In this document: positions 25,285-40,929 of the stretch, one piece after another
Numbering within the stretch: position 1 is the first letter of the stretch
Layout: each line of letters starts with the position of its first letter
Source of the DNA: CAVYVZ01 sp963772065
GTDB lineage: Bacteria; Acidobacteriota; Vicinamibacteria; Vicinamibacterales; UBA2999
Assembly: GCA_963772065.1 (NCBI GenBank)
Contig: CAVYVZ010000010.1
Span: forward strand, 1,178,001-1,242,000
Direction of reading: 5' to 3'
DNA length: 64,000 nucleotides
Notes under the pieces: model-generated
Told to the model about the DNA's origin: nothing
Databases searched by the model: none
What the model saw: only the letters and a program-made list of their open reading frames with translations
Position numbers and translations under genes: made by a program

Positions 25285-25791
25285 TTAGACGGCGGCGGCA
25301 GGAGCGTCGGCGCCGGCCCAGAGGTTCATCGTGCTCAGCTCTTCGCGGCCACATGCCTTGAGATACAGAAAGAGCTGCGTGCGGTACGCGGCGCAGCCGC
25401 AGAGCACGAGGTTCACGATGAACGCTCCCCTGGTCGTCTTCCTTCCGAACATCTCGATCTCGGCACGGAAATCCGCGTCGGAAACGTCGGCGAGCAGCGC
25501 CGTATAGACCTCGGCGTGTCCGGCAATCGCGTCGAGCGTCTGATCGAAGCTCCGCGCGGCGGCGGCCTGCTCGGCCGCGATCCATGCGTCGCGATCGAAG
25601 GAGCCTGTCTTGGCAGCTTTCACGAGCTCCGGGCCCATGATCGACAGATAGCGGAGCAACTCGATCGTGCTTCGCTGCTTGGGAGCGGGGCGGTACTCCA
25701 AGTGCGGATGGTCAATCTTGCTGGCCAGGTGCAGCAGAATGCGCACCTCGTGCTTCAGCGATGCGATCAGTTCAGCCTTCGTGAGAACCAT
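25285..25791 (-). CDS. DUF1993/DinB-like protein
   Basis: 168 residues, mostly helical, with SLKHEVRILLHLASKIDHPH, HLEYRPAPKQRSTIELLRYL, here noted as the second helix region, IAGHAEVYTALLADVSDADF and LCGCAAYRTQLFLYLKACGR. The four-helix arrangement and the 'LEYRPAPKQRS' segment resemble DinB/DUF1993 proteins, metal-binding bundles often linked to stress or thiol chemistry. No function can be assigned. It lies 14 bp upstream of the MetX-like gene. Confidence 0.7.
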   Translation of the reverse strand: MVLTKAELIASLKHEVRILLHLASKIDHPHLEYRPAPKQRSTIELLRYLSIMGPELVKAAKTGSFDRDAWIAAEQAAAARSFDQTLDAIAGHAEVYTALLADVSDADFRAEIEMFGRKTTRGAFIVNLVLCGCAAYRTQLFLYLKACGREELSTMNLWAGADAPAAAV

Positions 25792-25855
25792 GCTTCTCTC
25801 CGGATGGAATCAGGTGGCGCATGATACTACCGAGAGCCGGCGCGCCTTGCGCCGC

Positions 25856-26263
25856 TCATTGACGCCGGACGTTCTGCTCGCTGAAACACAGGATGTAGCC
25901 GTCAGGGTCCTCGACGTAAAAATCAACGCACGCCCAGGGTCTCTCCTCGAGGGTCTTGATGACGTTCGCTCCACGTCTCTCCAACTCGCTGAACAAGTCT
26001 CGGACTCCGGACACGGCAATGTACGCGTCCAGATGCTCGTTCTCCTTGCGGTGCGCTCTGTCAGCGGCAACTTTCGGGGCACACTTGAGGTGTATCGCGA
26101 ATCCGTCACGGCTGATCGCTGCATAGAACGACTGGTACTTGAAATCGAGCTCGAAGCCGAGGCTGTCGCGATAGTACGCAATCGCGCGATCGAGGTCGTC
26201 GACGAGAAACTGCGGGGCGATCCCGGCAACGTGCGCAGCATTCTGAACGGTCACGGCAGACAT
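25856..26263 (-). CDS. VOC-family protein
   Basis: 135 residues. The glyoxalase-like fold shows APQFLVDDLDRAIAYYRDSL, GFELDFKYQSFYAAISRDGF, the central HLDAYIAVSGVRDLFSELER and the metal-strand end CVDFYVEDPDGYILCFSEQ. Similar proteins are annotated as bleomycin-resistance-like, though most bind other ligands. It follows the MBL hydrolase by 12 bp on the same strand. Confidence 0.85.
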   Translation of the reverse strand: MSAVTVQNAAHVAGIAPQFLVDDLDRAIAYYRDSLGFELDFKYQSFYAAISRDGFAIHLKCAPKVAADRAHRKENEHLDAYIAVSGVRDLFSELERRGANVIKTLEERPWACVDFYVEDPDGYILCFSEQNVRRQ

Positions 26264-26275
26264 CTCGTCGCTCGC

Positions 26276-27241
26276 TCAGTACACGTCGAGATCGCGGCCA
26301 ATCACGAAGTGGCCGGCGTAATGTTTCATCATGTCCGCCTGCAGCTCCTCGTACGACAGACTGTTGTAGTGATAGAGGATCAGCAGGCGCGGCTTGGCTG
26401 CTCGCGCCAGCTCCGCCAGCTGCGAGGTGGTCGTATGGAACTGCTCTGAAAACCGGCGGAACGTGCCGGCAGGCGCGCCGCCGGCTTCGGGCCTCGCCGC
26501 CAGCCACGCTTCGGTGTGCACCTCGTGGATCAGCACGTCGCACCCGCGGCAGGCGTCGATCGTGGCCTGCGTCGGATTCGTGTCGCCCGATATGACGATG
26601 GTTCGATCGCGCGTCTCGAAGCGGTAGCCGTAGCTTTCCATCGCGTGCTTGGTCGGATACGCGGTGACCGTGACGTTGTCGTCCTTGAATGCGACGCCGG
26701 CGCCGATCTCGTGCGCGTTCACCTTATAGCCGTCCGGAAACGTTCGCTGATTCCCGTGTGCGTTGGTCCGCGTCTCGATGTCCGCCCGATACGCTTCCAG
26801 CACGTGCGTCGTCATGGCCTTGATTCCCGTCGGCCCGTACACCTCGAGCGGCACACGCCGACCCAACGTCCACGGCGAGAAGATCAGGTCCGCGTAACCG
26901 ACCGTGTGGTCGGAGTGGAAGTGTGTCGCGAACGCTACTCGCAGCCTGGTGGGCTGAAGCGCCGTAATTCCGCGGCTGGTTGCGGCAGCGCTCGCGCGCC
27001 GCACCACACCGGGCCCGAAATCGACGAGGTAGGCAGTGTCGTTGACGACGATCGCCGTCGCCGGACCCGATCGCTCGGGTGTCGGCGCGGGCGTGCCGGT
27101 TCCCAAGAGAACGACCTTCGTAGCCGACGTGGTCGCTGTTCCCGCCGGCTGCTGTGCCCCGGCCATAGTGGCAACCAGGCCGAGAGCAATCAAGGCTGAT
27201 GACACGGCTCGCGAACCGATGCTGTGGAGATGAATCACCAT
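26276..27241 (-). CDS. Secreted MBL-fold metallo-hydrolase, paralogue of 11336-12295
   Basis: About 321 residues from ATG 27241, with a signal peptide (SALIALGLVATMAGAQQ). Core motifs are the same as in the paralogue: VVLLGTGTPAPTPERSGPA, FATHFHSDHTVGYADL (HxHxDH), VISGDTNPTQATIDACRGC and the identical ending HFVIGRDLDVY. Most of the mature sequence matches the paralogue residue by residue, pointing to a fairly recent duplication with signal-peptide divergence. The enzyme is likely periplasmic with unknown substrate. It lies ~140 bp downstream of a VOC gene whose tail overlaps an rpoC-like remnant. Confidence 0.85.
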   Translation of the reverse strand: MVIHLHSIGSRAVSSALIALGLVATMAGAQQPAGTATTSATKVVLLGTGTPAPTPERSGPATAIVVNDTAYLVDFGPGVVRRASAAATSRGITALQPTRLRVAFATHFHSDHTVGYADLIFSPWTLGRRVPLEVYGPTGIKAMTTHVLEAYRADIETRTNAHGNQRTFPDGYKVNAHEIGAGVAFKDDNVTVTAYPTKHAMESYGYRFETRDRTIVISGDTNPTQATIDACRGCDVLIHEVHTEAWLAARPEAGGAPAGTFRRFSEQFHTTTSQLAELARAAKPRLLILYHYNSLSYEELQADMMKHYAGHFVIGRDLDVY

Positions 27242-27316
27242 GCGATCGAACACCTTACGAGCGAGCGAAGTGCGCGAATGAGGTTGGCGACCTGGAGTCT
27301 ACCTCGAACGGTGCGC

Positions 27317-27420
27317 CAGGAACGTCTCCACTTCCTCGTCGAGAGGAACTCGGTGTCCTCCATCCTCGATCTTCACCCACTCACATCATCTGCCGCGCGA
27401 TGACTTCGGTCCCTTTGTCG
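27317..27420 (-). pseudogene. Degenerate copy of an internal rpoC segment
   Basis: About 104 bp match the minus-strand rpoC sequence at ~30801-30912. Identical runs include ATCCTCGATCTTCACCCAC and CATCATCTGCCG on the plus strand, with small gaps and several substitutions between them. Translated on the minus strand it reads EVIARQMM, then, after a stop and a slip, VKIEDGG, matching rpoC's EVIARQMMRWVKIEDVG. It cannot encode RpoC and lies in spacer sequence; its left part overlaps the C-terminal tail of the VOC reading frame at 27386-27892. It is a decayed partial duplication about 3.5 kb from the source. Confidence 0.65.
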
Positions 27421-27892
27421 CTCCATGGACGCGCCGCCGCCGCCGTCGGTCCGCGGAGTTCGGTCTTGTGGCGCGCGAACGAGCCACCGACCGAGCCGCC
27501 GGTTTACGCGGCGGTTTCCCGTACGTCGCGATCTGCCAGGTATTGCCCCAGCTGTCCTGCACCATACAGCGACGATCTCCATACGGCGTATCCAACGGCT
27601 CTTCGAGCGATCGCGCACCGATCTGCAGCGCCCGCCGGTAGGTTGCATCCGCGTCCTCGACGTACACATAGAGAAAGGCCCTCGTCGGTTTTCGAGCCCG
27701 GGCATCGCTGATCATGACGACCGAGTCGCCGATCCTCACAACGGTTGGAGCATCACGCTCATATTCGCCGGGTGTGTCGAACAGACGGTTCAGAAACGCG
27801 ACGAGGCCCTTCGCGTCCCGCGCGAACAGCCGTGGCGTAACGGTATGCCAGCCTCTCGGTGCCCACTGCGAATGGGTCATTGCTTTGCTCAT
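27386..27892 (-). CDS. PhnB-like VOC protein with an unusual basic tail
   Basis: 168 residues. Residues 1-127 are a complete PhnB/VOC domain: GWHTVTPRLFARDAKGLVAF, VVRIGDSVVMISDARARKP, FLYVYVEDADATYRRALQ and MVQDSWGNTWQIATYG. Such proteins usually stop just after 'WQIATY'. Here ~40 Arg/Lys-rich residues follow (RSVARSRATRPNSADRRRRR), running into the rpoC-like remnant. The tail probably arose when the original stop was lost by an indel or rearrangement and may not be genuine protein. Function is unknown. Confidence 0.7.
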   Translation of the reverse strand: MSKAMTHSQWAPRGWHTVTPRLFARDAKGLVAFLNRLFDTPGEYERDAPTVVRIGDSVVMISDARARKPTRAFLYVYVEDADATYRRALQIGARSLEEPLDTPYGDRRCMVQDSWGNTWQIATYGKPPRKPAARSVARSRATRPNSADRRRRRRVHGATKGPKSSRGR

Positions 27893-27959
27893 ACTGGATG
27901 CTGGTGGACCCTTCTGGATCTCGTTCGTTGGACTTGGAAGGGTGACGGAAGGCTGCCGC

Positions 27960-28688
27960 CTATTGCGGCTTTGCCTTCCACGTCACGGTGAATTCTGCAT
28001 AAGAACACACGGGCTCGCTGATAGCGGCAAGCGCGACCTGGCGGCCCAATCGAGTGTCTTCGGCAAGAAGCCGGGCCACAGAAGGGCTCGAGACCTCGAA
28101 GCCACTCGATGTGAGACTGTCTTTGAAGGAGTTCAAGACTTGTGTCACCGCTGTCTCATGTTCCTGGTCCGAGTCTACGCCTTCAAAGAAACGATACGAG
28201 CCGCCTACGATCGGGAGATTCGAGAAATCCAGCCATCGCGGATCGATTGAAGCGGATCCACCAGGCAGCATGGCGGATGTGTGAAGCGAAATCGGATGTT
28301 GGATATTGCCCCATCGGGGGACCCACAGTGGCACTCGACTCAGAGCGGCGGTCCGCTGGTTCAGGCGCTTGGCGTCCATGATTTCGGCTCGCGGTTCATT
28401 GCATCCTGGAACGTTCCGGCGCATTCGTGAGACATTCGACGCAGGCAATCCGGGCGGTTTCGAGGAAGCACCAGAATCGAGAAGGACGACAAGGGCTCCA
28501 GCTGCCACGAAAGTCGACGCCACAGCTGTGACAACGAGCGACCGCCTCGTCGTCAAAACAGCTCGGATCTGTGTCCAATCGGGCGGCGGAAGCCCGGCAC
28601 GCCGGATCCACCACACAATCGCGGCGATCAGAGCGACCAGGACGATAGCATCGACCGCGAGAATCGCGATGAGGTCGCTACTGGACAT
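27960..28688 (-). CDS. Membrane protein of unknown function
   Basis: 242 residues from ATG 28688 (MSSSDLIAILAVDAIVLVAL); in-frame starts at 28739 or 28757 would add a polar extension. Two hydrophobic helices lie in the first ~75 residues (IAILAVDAIVLVALIAAIVW and SLVVTAVASTFVAAGALVVL). They are followed by a ~160-residue soluble domain with WLDFSNLPIVGGSYRFFEGV and VTQVLNSFKDSLTSSGFEV. I do not recognise the family. Isolated small genes of this sort beside attC-like sites can be integron cassettes; this one follows the attC-like site at 28841-28937. Confidence 0.55.
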   Translation of the reverse strand: MSSSDLIAILAVDAIVLVALIAAIVWWIRRAGLPPPDWTQIRAVLTTRRSLVVTAVASTFVAAGALVVLLDSGASSKPPGLPASNVSRMRRNVPGCNEPRAEIMDAKRLNQRTAALSRVPLWVPRWGNIQHPISLHTSAMLPGGSASIDPRWLDFSNLPIVGGSYRFFEGVDSDQEHETAVTQVLNSFKDSLTSSGFEVSSPSVARLLAEDTRLGRQVALAAISEPVCSYAEFTVTWKAKPQ

Positions 28689-28840
28689 AGAGCGCGTCGC
28701 CCCGGAGGTCTGCTGCGAGAGGTCCTGCGGCTGCACCATTCGTCTGTGACGCCGCACGAACGCCGGCTCGTCAGGAATGCCCCGTCAGTGTAAGTTGCGG
28801 TCGGACCAGATCCTAACACCCGATAGAGACCCAGAGACGG

Positions 28841-28937
28841 GCTAAACGGATTGGCGCTCACCGCGGCGCCGCTCAGCGGGCGGCACGATCGTCACCGCCG
28901 CCCCTTGGGGCGCCGACGGGTGCAGCGCCTGTTACAC
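28841..28937 (-). other. Possible degenerate integron attC site
   Basis: On the minus strand, GTGTAAC (28931-28937) and GTTTAGC (28841-28847) bracket a 97-nt imperfect palindrome. Next to the outer boxes, GGCGCTGCACC pairs with GGTGAGCGCC leaving one unpaired G, the extrahelical base typical of attC hairpins, and the inner arms CGGCGCC/GGCGCCG continue the stem. The right box has one T more than the usual GTTAG core. It lies directly after the small gene 28981-29512, where a cassette's attC should be. Weaker than the site at 29603-29670. Confidence 0.4.
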
Positions 28938-28980
28938 CGCAGGCGGGATAACCGGGCTACATGAAGCCAAACGCGCGCCT

Positions 28981-29512
28981 TTACTCTATCCGGGTGAGCA
29001 CGTGCGCCGCTCCTGACCGGGCGCGAATGGCGGATTGACCGTTGTCATTCGCAGCGTCGTGGAGCCAATCTCGACGTTGTACTCAGAGGTGCGCCGGTCA
29101 TTTCGTTCGGGTTCTTGTGAAGGATCGCATCGAGTGTCAGCGCTGACCCAGCCAACAGGTAAGTGCCTGACCCAGCGACGAATGAATTGTAAGCTGCGAC
29201 CTTCTCGGCATCTGTTGGTTGATTGGGGTCACCCACGAACAGCCGTCGTGGCCCCGCCCCTGGCGCAAAGATGTAGCTGTAATGTTTCTGAGTAAAGATG
29301 TAGACACTCAAGTACGGTGCGGTGCCGACGGTCCATGCTGCGCCCGGTGTTCGGGACGATTGCTCAATGACCTTCCAAACGCCACGTAGACTGTCCTGCG
29401 CAGGCGCCTGTTTTTCTGCCGCGGGGACGGGATTCGTCGGCTGTTCTTCGCTCGAGACGGTGCCGTTCGCGAACAATGCAGCGAGGAGAACAAGAGAAAG
29501 ACGACCGCACAT
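28981..29512 (-). pseudogene. Secreted lipocalin-like small protein (broken by two indels), probable integron cassette gene
   Basis: The ATG at 29512 starts a signal peptide (CGRLSLVLLAALFANGTVS). The mature part reads LRGVWKVIEQSSRTPGAAW, YSYIFAPGAGPRRLF, YNSFVAGSGTYLLAGSALTL and LHKNPNEMTGAPL. It resembles small lipocalin-like domains that begin with 'GxWKxxE'. The frame then slips near 29085 (continuing EYNVEIGSTTLRMTTVNPPF) and again near 29000 (VLTRIE, TAA at 28981-28983), giving ~177 residues if repaired. With an attC on each side it fits the size and layout of a gene cassette. It may be intact in the cell if the indels are sequencing errors. Confidence 0.5.
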
Positions 29513-29602
29513 GATTCCTCCTACGATCCGAGACAATCGAGATGGGCACTCGGCTGCTTGTTGGCTCGAGTGCTCGTCCGCTGACGCGCTCTGGTTTCTG
29601 CG

Positions 29603-29670
29603 GTCTAACGATCCGCTTCAGCGCGGCAGCTCATGATCGCGTCGCCAACGGCAGCATGGGGTTGTTAGGC
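29603..29670 (-). other. Integron attC recombination site
   Basis: A 68-nt site on the minus strand bounded by GCCTAAC (29664-29670) and GTTAGAC (29603-29609), complementary at six of seven positions. It is followed inside by AACCCCATGCTGC and preceded by CGCTGAAGCGGATC, the usual L-box arrangement of soil and chromosomal attC sites. The stop codon of the upstream small gene lies inside GCCTAAC, as in most cassettes, and the next gene begins ~90 bp beyond the right box. No integrase is visible in the window. Confidence 0.65.
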
Positions 29671-30113
29671 CTCACGTCTCCGGATTCGATCCGCTGGATC
29701 GACTCGCGTGGACAGCGAACGAAGCTCGCCGATCGCAAACGAAAGAAGCTGCGAACGAATGCCTTCCGACTCGCATAACGACCGAGAATGATTCGAGCCG
29801 GTCCGTGGATCACCTCTTCGTGCCGCCCGTCAGGGTAGAGACATGAAGCCCAAATAGTAGTCGGGACAGGCCTTGAAAGTCAGTGAGTCCTTGAGCCTTG
29901 CCTTGACTTCAACCCGTCGGCCGTCGGTGCAGCACGCGTCGTGATCCGGCGAGAAACCGGATCAAGCGTCAAGTCGTATTCGAGGGCCGCGATCACCTCG
30001 CCGATATCCCCGAGCCGTCCATCAATGGTGAACGCGCGATTCGGAAACGCCTCGCGTAGGCGATCGATTCCCCTGAAGATCAGCGCGAGCCCTTCCGTGA
30101 TCGAATCGCGCAT
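29665..30113 (-). pseudogene. DUF6998-like small protein (several indels), probable integron cassette gene
   Basis: Three frames together encode one recognisable small protein. The ATG at 30113 gives SITEGLALIFRGIDRLREAF, then AFTIDGRLGDIGEVIAALEY and DLTLDPVS. A shifted frame gives DGRRVEVKARLKDSLTF and PDYYLGF. A third gives IHGPARIILGRYASRK and a last slip ends RVDPADRIRRREA with TAA at 29665-29667. I recognise this as the uncharacterised DUF6998 pattern, ~150 residues. Its start lies ~20 bp after a GTTGGGC core and its stop is inside the attC, which defines a ~530-bp cassette. It holds at least three indels. Confidence 0.5.
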
Positions 30114-30126
30114 ACTTCGTTGTGAG

Positions 30127-30133
30127 GCCCAAC
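30127..30133 (-). other. Possible right core box (R') of an upstream attC
   Basis: Minus-strand GTTGGGC fits the GTTRRRY crossover core and is preceded by GGCTGAACGCGGC, the usual context at the right end of attC sites. It sits 14 bp before the ATG of the DUF6998-like gene, as expected for the left boundary of a cassette. A convincing partner box is missing in the ~90 bp further upstream (the best is a CTGCTGGTTCC-like stretch), so only one end is supported. The 209 bp from here to the rpoC terminator hold no gene I can support. Confidence 0.35.
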
Positions 30134-30342
30134 GCCGCGTTCAGCCGCGCGCCGAAATGACCACGGATTACGTGTGTCAACTCCACGGTCGCACCATCTG
30201 CTGGTTCCAAGATACGGATCGATTCTCCCGTAGGGGCAGGAAGAGGCATCGCCGGCCGGCGAGGAGTTGTCATGACTGTATCGCGCCTGGCAGGCGCGAA
30301 ATACCGAGCGTCGACTTCTGGCGCGCGCACTCAGTCGGATGG

Positions 30343-30378
30343 AAAAAAAAGGGCACGGAGATCGAAATCTCCGTGCCC
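30343..30378 (-). terminator. Intrinsic terminator of the rpoBC operon
   Basis: A perfect 12-bp stem, GGGCACGGAGAT and its complement (30351-30362 and 30367-30378), with a 4-nt loop. On the minus strand it is followed by eight T (30350-30343). It lies 36 bp after the rpoC stop codon and is the strongest terminator in the window. Confidence 0.95.
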
Positions 30379-30413
30379 TGTATCTAAGACGACCTGAGAC
30401 CTTGACTTTTGAC

Positions 30414-38953
<8,540 letters not shown>

Positions 38954-38976
38954 CTGTGGTTGTTCCTAGCTCGAAG

Positions 38977-39042
38977 GGCTTACGGCTTAGGGCTTAAGAC
39001 TCATGGCTCAAGGCTTAAGACGTAAGCCTTAAGCCCTGAGCC
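38977..39042. repeat. CTTAAG-type degenerate inverted repeat, rplL-rpoB spacer
   Basis: The 113-bp spacer contains units like GGCTTACGGCTTAGGGCTTA in one direction and TAAGCCTTAAGCCCTGAGCC in the other. The arms (38977-39017 and 39020-39042) can pair into a long imperfect hairpin in the operon transcript. The same word family recurs in the rplJ-rplL and rplK-rplA spacers and nowhere else that I saw. Confidence 0.8.
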
Positions 39043-39066
39043 GTCGAAGCGAAGTGGCGCGAAGCG

Positions 39067-39459
39067 CTACTTCACTTCGACTTTGGCGCCGACTTCCTCG
39101 AACTTCTTCTTGATCGCGGCGGCCTCGTCCTTGTTCACGCCTTCCTTGATCGGCTTCGGCGCGCTCTCGACGAGGTCCTTCGCTTCCTTCAGACCGAGGC
39201 TGGTGACTTCGCGGACGACCTTGATGACCTTGATCTTGTCCGCGCCCACCTCGGTGAGGTTGACATTGAACTCGGTCTTCTCCTCGACCGGTGCCGCCGC
39301 GCCGCCGCCCGCGCCGCCGGCCATCGGCATCGCCATCGGCATCGCCGCCGCCGCGCTCACCCCGAGCTCGGACTCCAGCGCCTTCACGAGCTGCGAGAGC
39401 TCCATGACGCTGATGCCCTTGATGTAGTCGATCACCTGCTGCTGATTCACTTCGGCCAT
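39067..39459 (-). CDS. rplL: Ribosomal protein L7/L12
   Basis: 130 residues, intact. The N-terminal dimerisation helices (VIDYIKGISVMELSQLVKAL) are followed by an Ala/Gly/Met-rich hinge (AAAMPMAMPMAGGAGGGAA) and the conserved C-terminal domain (VIKVVREVTSLGLKEAKDLV, here also with EAAAIKKKFEEVGAKVEVK). It forms the ribosomal stalk with L10 and recruits translational GTPases. A good ribosome site (GAGGAG) lies 6-8 bp before the ATG. Confidence 0.97.
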   Translation of the reverse strand: MAEVNQQQVIDYIKGISVMELSQLVKALESELGVSAAAAMPMAMPMAGGAGGGAAAPVEEKTEFNVNLTEVGADKIKVIKVVREVTSLGLKEAKDLVESAPKPIKEGVNKDEAAAIKKKFEEVGAKVEVK

Positions 39460-39471
39460 TGCACTCCTCGT

Positions 39472-39549
39472 TGGCTTAAGGCTTAGGGCTTATGGCTCAA
39501 GGCTCAGTCGGCTTACGCCGTCATGGCCGTGGGCCTTGAGCCTTAAGCC
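39472..39549. repeat. CTTAAG-type degenerate inverted repeat, rplJ-rplL spacer
   Basis: Left words GGCTTAAGGCTTAGGGCTTA and GGCTCAAGGCTCAG are answered by GGGCCTTGAGCCTTAAGCC on the right, with a CGGCTTACGCCG core. The right arm includes the probable stop codon of rplJ (TTA on the plus strand at 39543-39545). Same family as 38977-39042 and 40842-40926. Confidence 0.8.
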
Positions 39550-40071
39550 GACTTCTTCTTCTTCCTCGTACTGCACCAGCACCGACATCAGATCCCGCGG
39601 TGCCGCCGCCAGCACCGTGACGATCTGCTGCATCGGCGCCTGCAGCACGAAGAGCAACTTCGCGTACAGCTCCGGCTTCCCAGGCAGATTGGCGAGGTCG
39701 GTGACCTCCGCCGGCTTGATCGCCCGGCCCTGCACGACTGCCGCCTTCACCGACAGCTTCGGCGCGCCTTTCATGAACGCCGTCAGCGCCTTCGCCAGCG
39801 CCACGGCGTCCGCGCCGGTGTAGGCAATCGCGGTCGTGCCCTCGAACTGCGCTTCCAGCGCCTCGAACGCGGTGCCCTTCGTCGCCCGCCTGGCGAGCGT
39901 GTTCTTCACGACCTTGTACTTCGCGCGCGCGCCGCGAAGCTGGCGGCGGAGCTCGGTGACCTGGGGGACGTTCAGCCCCTTGTAGTCGACCACGATCGCG
40001 GTGTCCGCGCTTCGGAACGCCGCGGTGAGGTCCTGAAGCTCCTGCTCTTTTTCCGCTCTGGTGACAGCCAT
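39543..40071 (-). CDS. rplJ: Ribosomal protein L10
   Basis: Starts MAVTRAEKEQELQDLTAAFR. The conserved parts are IVVDYKGLNVPQVTELRRQL, YKVVKNTLARRATKGT and a C-terminal stalk helix PMQQIVTVLAAAPRDLMSVL. As read, the frame runs on to 39490 and translates the spacer repeat (LRLKAHGHDGVSRLSLEP). With one base changed in the GAA-GAA-GAA run at ~39553 it would end KKSA with TAA at 39543-39545, the usual L10 end. I give that end; 39490 is the literal one. L10 anchors L7/L12 dimers to the ribosome and in many bacteria represses its own operon. It follows rplA by 11 bp. Confidence 0.93.
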
Positions 40072-40082
40072 GCTTCAGGCTC

Positions 40083-40791
40083 CTAGTGCTTCGCCGCCCG
40101 CTCGTCGATGTGCACGGTATCGATCGCGATCCCGGGGCTCATCGTGGAGGAGAGCGTCACGGATTTGAGGTACTTCCCTTTCGCCGCCGCCGGCTTCGCC
40201 TTGACGATGCTCTCGACGAGCGCGTGCGCGTTGTCGACGAGCTTCTGCGCGGCGAAGGAGGTCTTGCCGACCGGCGCATGGATGATCCCGGTCTTGTCGA
40301 CGCGGAACTCCACCTTGCCGGCCTTGATCTCCTGCACGGCCTTCCGGACATCGGGCGTCACGGTTCCGGTCTTCGGGTTCGGCATCAGCCCGCGCGGGCC
40401 GAGCACCTTGCCGAGCCGGCCGACGGCCCGCATCATGTCGGGCGTCGCCACCACCGCGTCGAAGTCCATCCAGCCCCCGGTGATCTTCTCGACGACCTCT
40501 TCGCCGCCGACGATGATCGGCGCCCGCCTCGGACGCCTCCTTCTGCTTGTCGGCGCCGGCGATCACCAGTACCGTCTTGCTCTTGCCGAGGCCGTGCGGG
40601 AGCACGACCGTGCCGCGCACCATCTGGTCCGCGTGCTTCGGGTCGACGCCGAGACGCAGCGCCAACTCGACGGTCTCGTCGAACTTGGCGTACTTCACCT
40701 TCTGCAGAAGGGGAACCGCCTCCTCGATCGAGTACTGCCGGACGCCGACCTGCGCCGCCGCAGCTGTGTATTTCTTGCCGTGCTTTGCCAT
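40083..40791 (-). CDS. rplA: Ribosomal protein L1, frame slip in the middle
   Basis: Begins MAKHGKKYTAAAAQVGVRQY after a strong AAGGAGGAA ribosome site. The first half is normal (FDETVELALRLGVDPKHADQ, MVRGTVVLPHGLGKSKTVLV). At ~40520 one extra base breaks ASEAGAD-IVGGEEVVEK. The second frame gives MDFDAVVATPDMMRAVGRLG, LGPRGLMPNPKTGTVTPDV and ends IDTVHIDERAAKH. The restored length of ~236 residues is normal. L1 forms the mobile stalk near the E site. An essential-class gene broken this way points to a sequence error. Confidence 0.95.
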
Positions 40792-40841
40792 GTTCCTCCT
40801 TGTGGTCCAATCGGGCCGCTTCGCGCCCTCCCACTCTCTCT

Positions 40842-40926
40842 TGACTTAAGGCTTAGGCCTTAAGGCCCGGGGCCTTGTCGGCTTAGGCCGTCACGGCCAT
40901 AAGCCCTCAGCCTTAAGCCCTGAGCC
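40842..40926. repeat. CTTAAG-type degenerate inverted repeat, rplK-rplA spacer
   Basis: Units GACTTAAGGCTTAGGCCTTAAGG on the left (split here as GACTTAAGGCTTAGG and CCTTAAGG) face ATAAGCCCTCAGCCTTAAGC on the right, with a CGGCTTAGGCCGTCACGGCC middle. The element starts 3 bp beyond the rplK stop codon. It can fold into one long or two nested hairpins in the transcript between rplK and rplA. Confidence 0.8.
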
Positions 40927-40929
40927 GTT

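Noticed and set aside
27386..27500. A DNA-binding basic tail on the VOC protein
   Set aside because: The tail runs into the rpoC-like remnant and spacer and is better explained by a lost stop codon than by a functional basic domain.
29603..29670. Insertion-sequence inverted repeats
   Set aside because: No transposase frame is nearby, and the boxes, spacing and stop-codon overlap fit attC much better.
30022..30330. A 102-codon minus-strand frame between the rpoC terminator and the cassette gene
   Set aside because: Part of it (LNAALGLTT) is a translation of an attC right end and the rest has no recognisable domain. It overlaps the DUF6998-like gene in another frame.
39490..39542. A C-terminal extension of L10
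   Set aside because: The extra residues translate the CTTAAG repeat. A one-base change gives the normal end.
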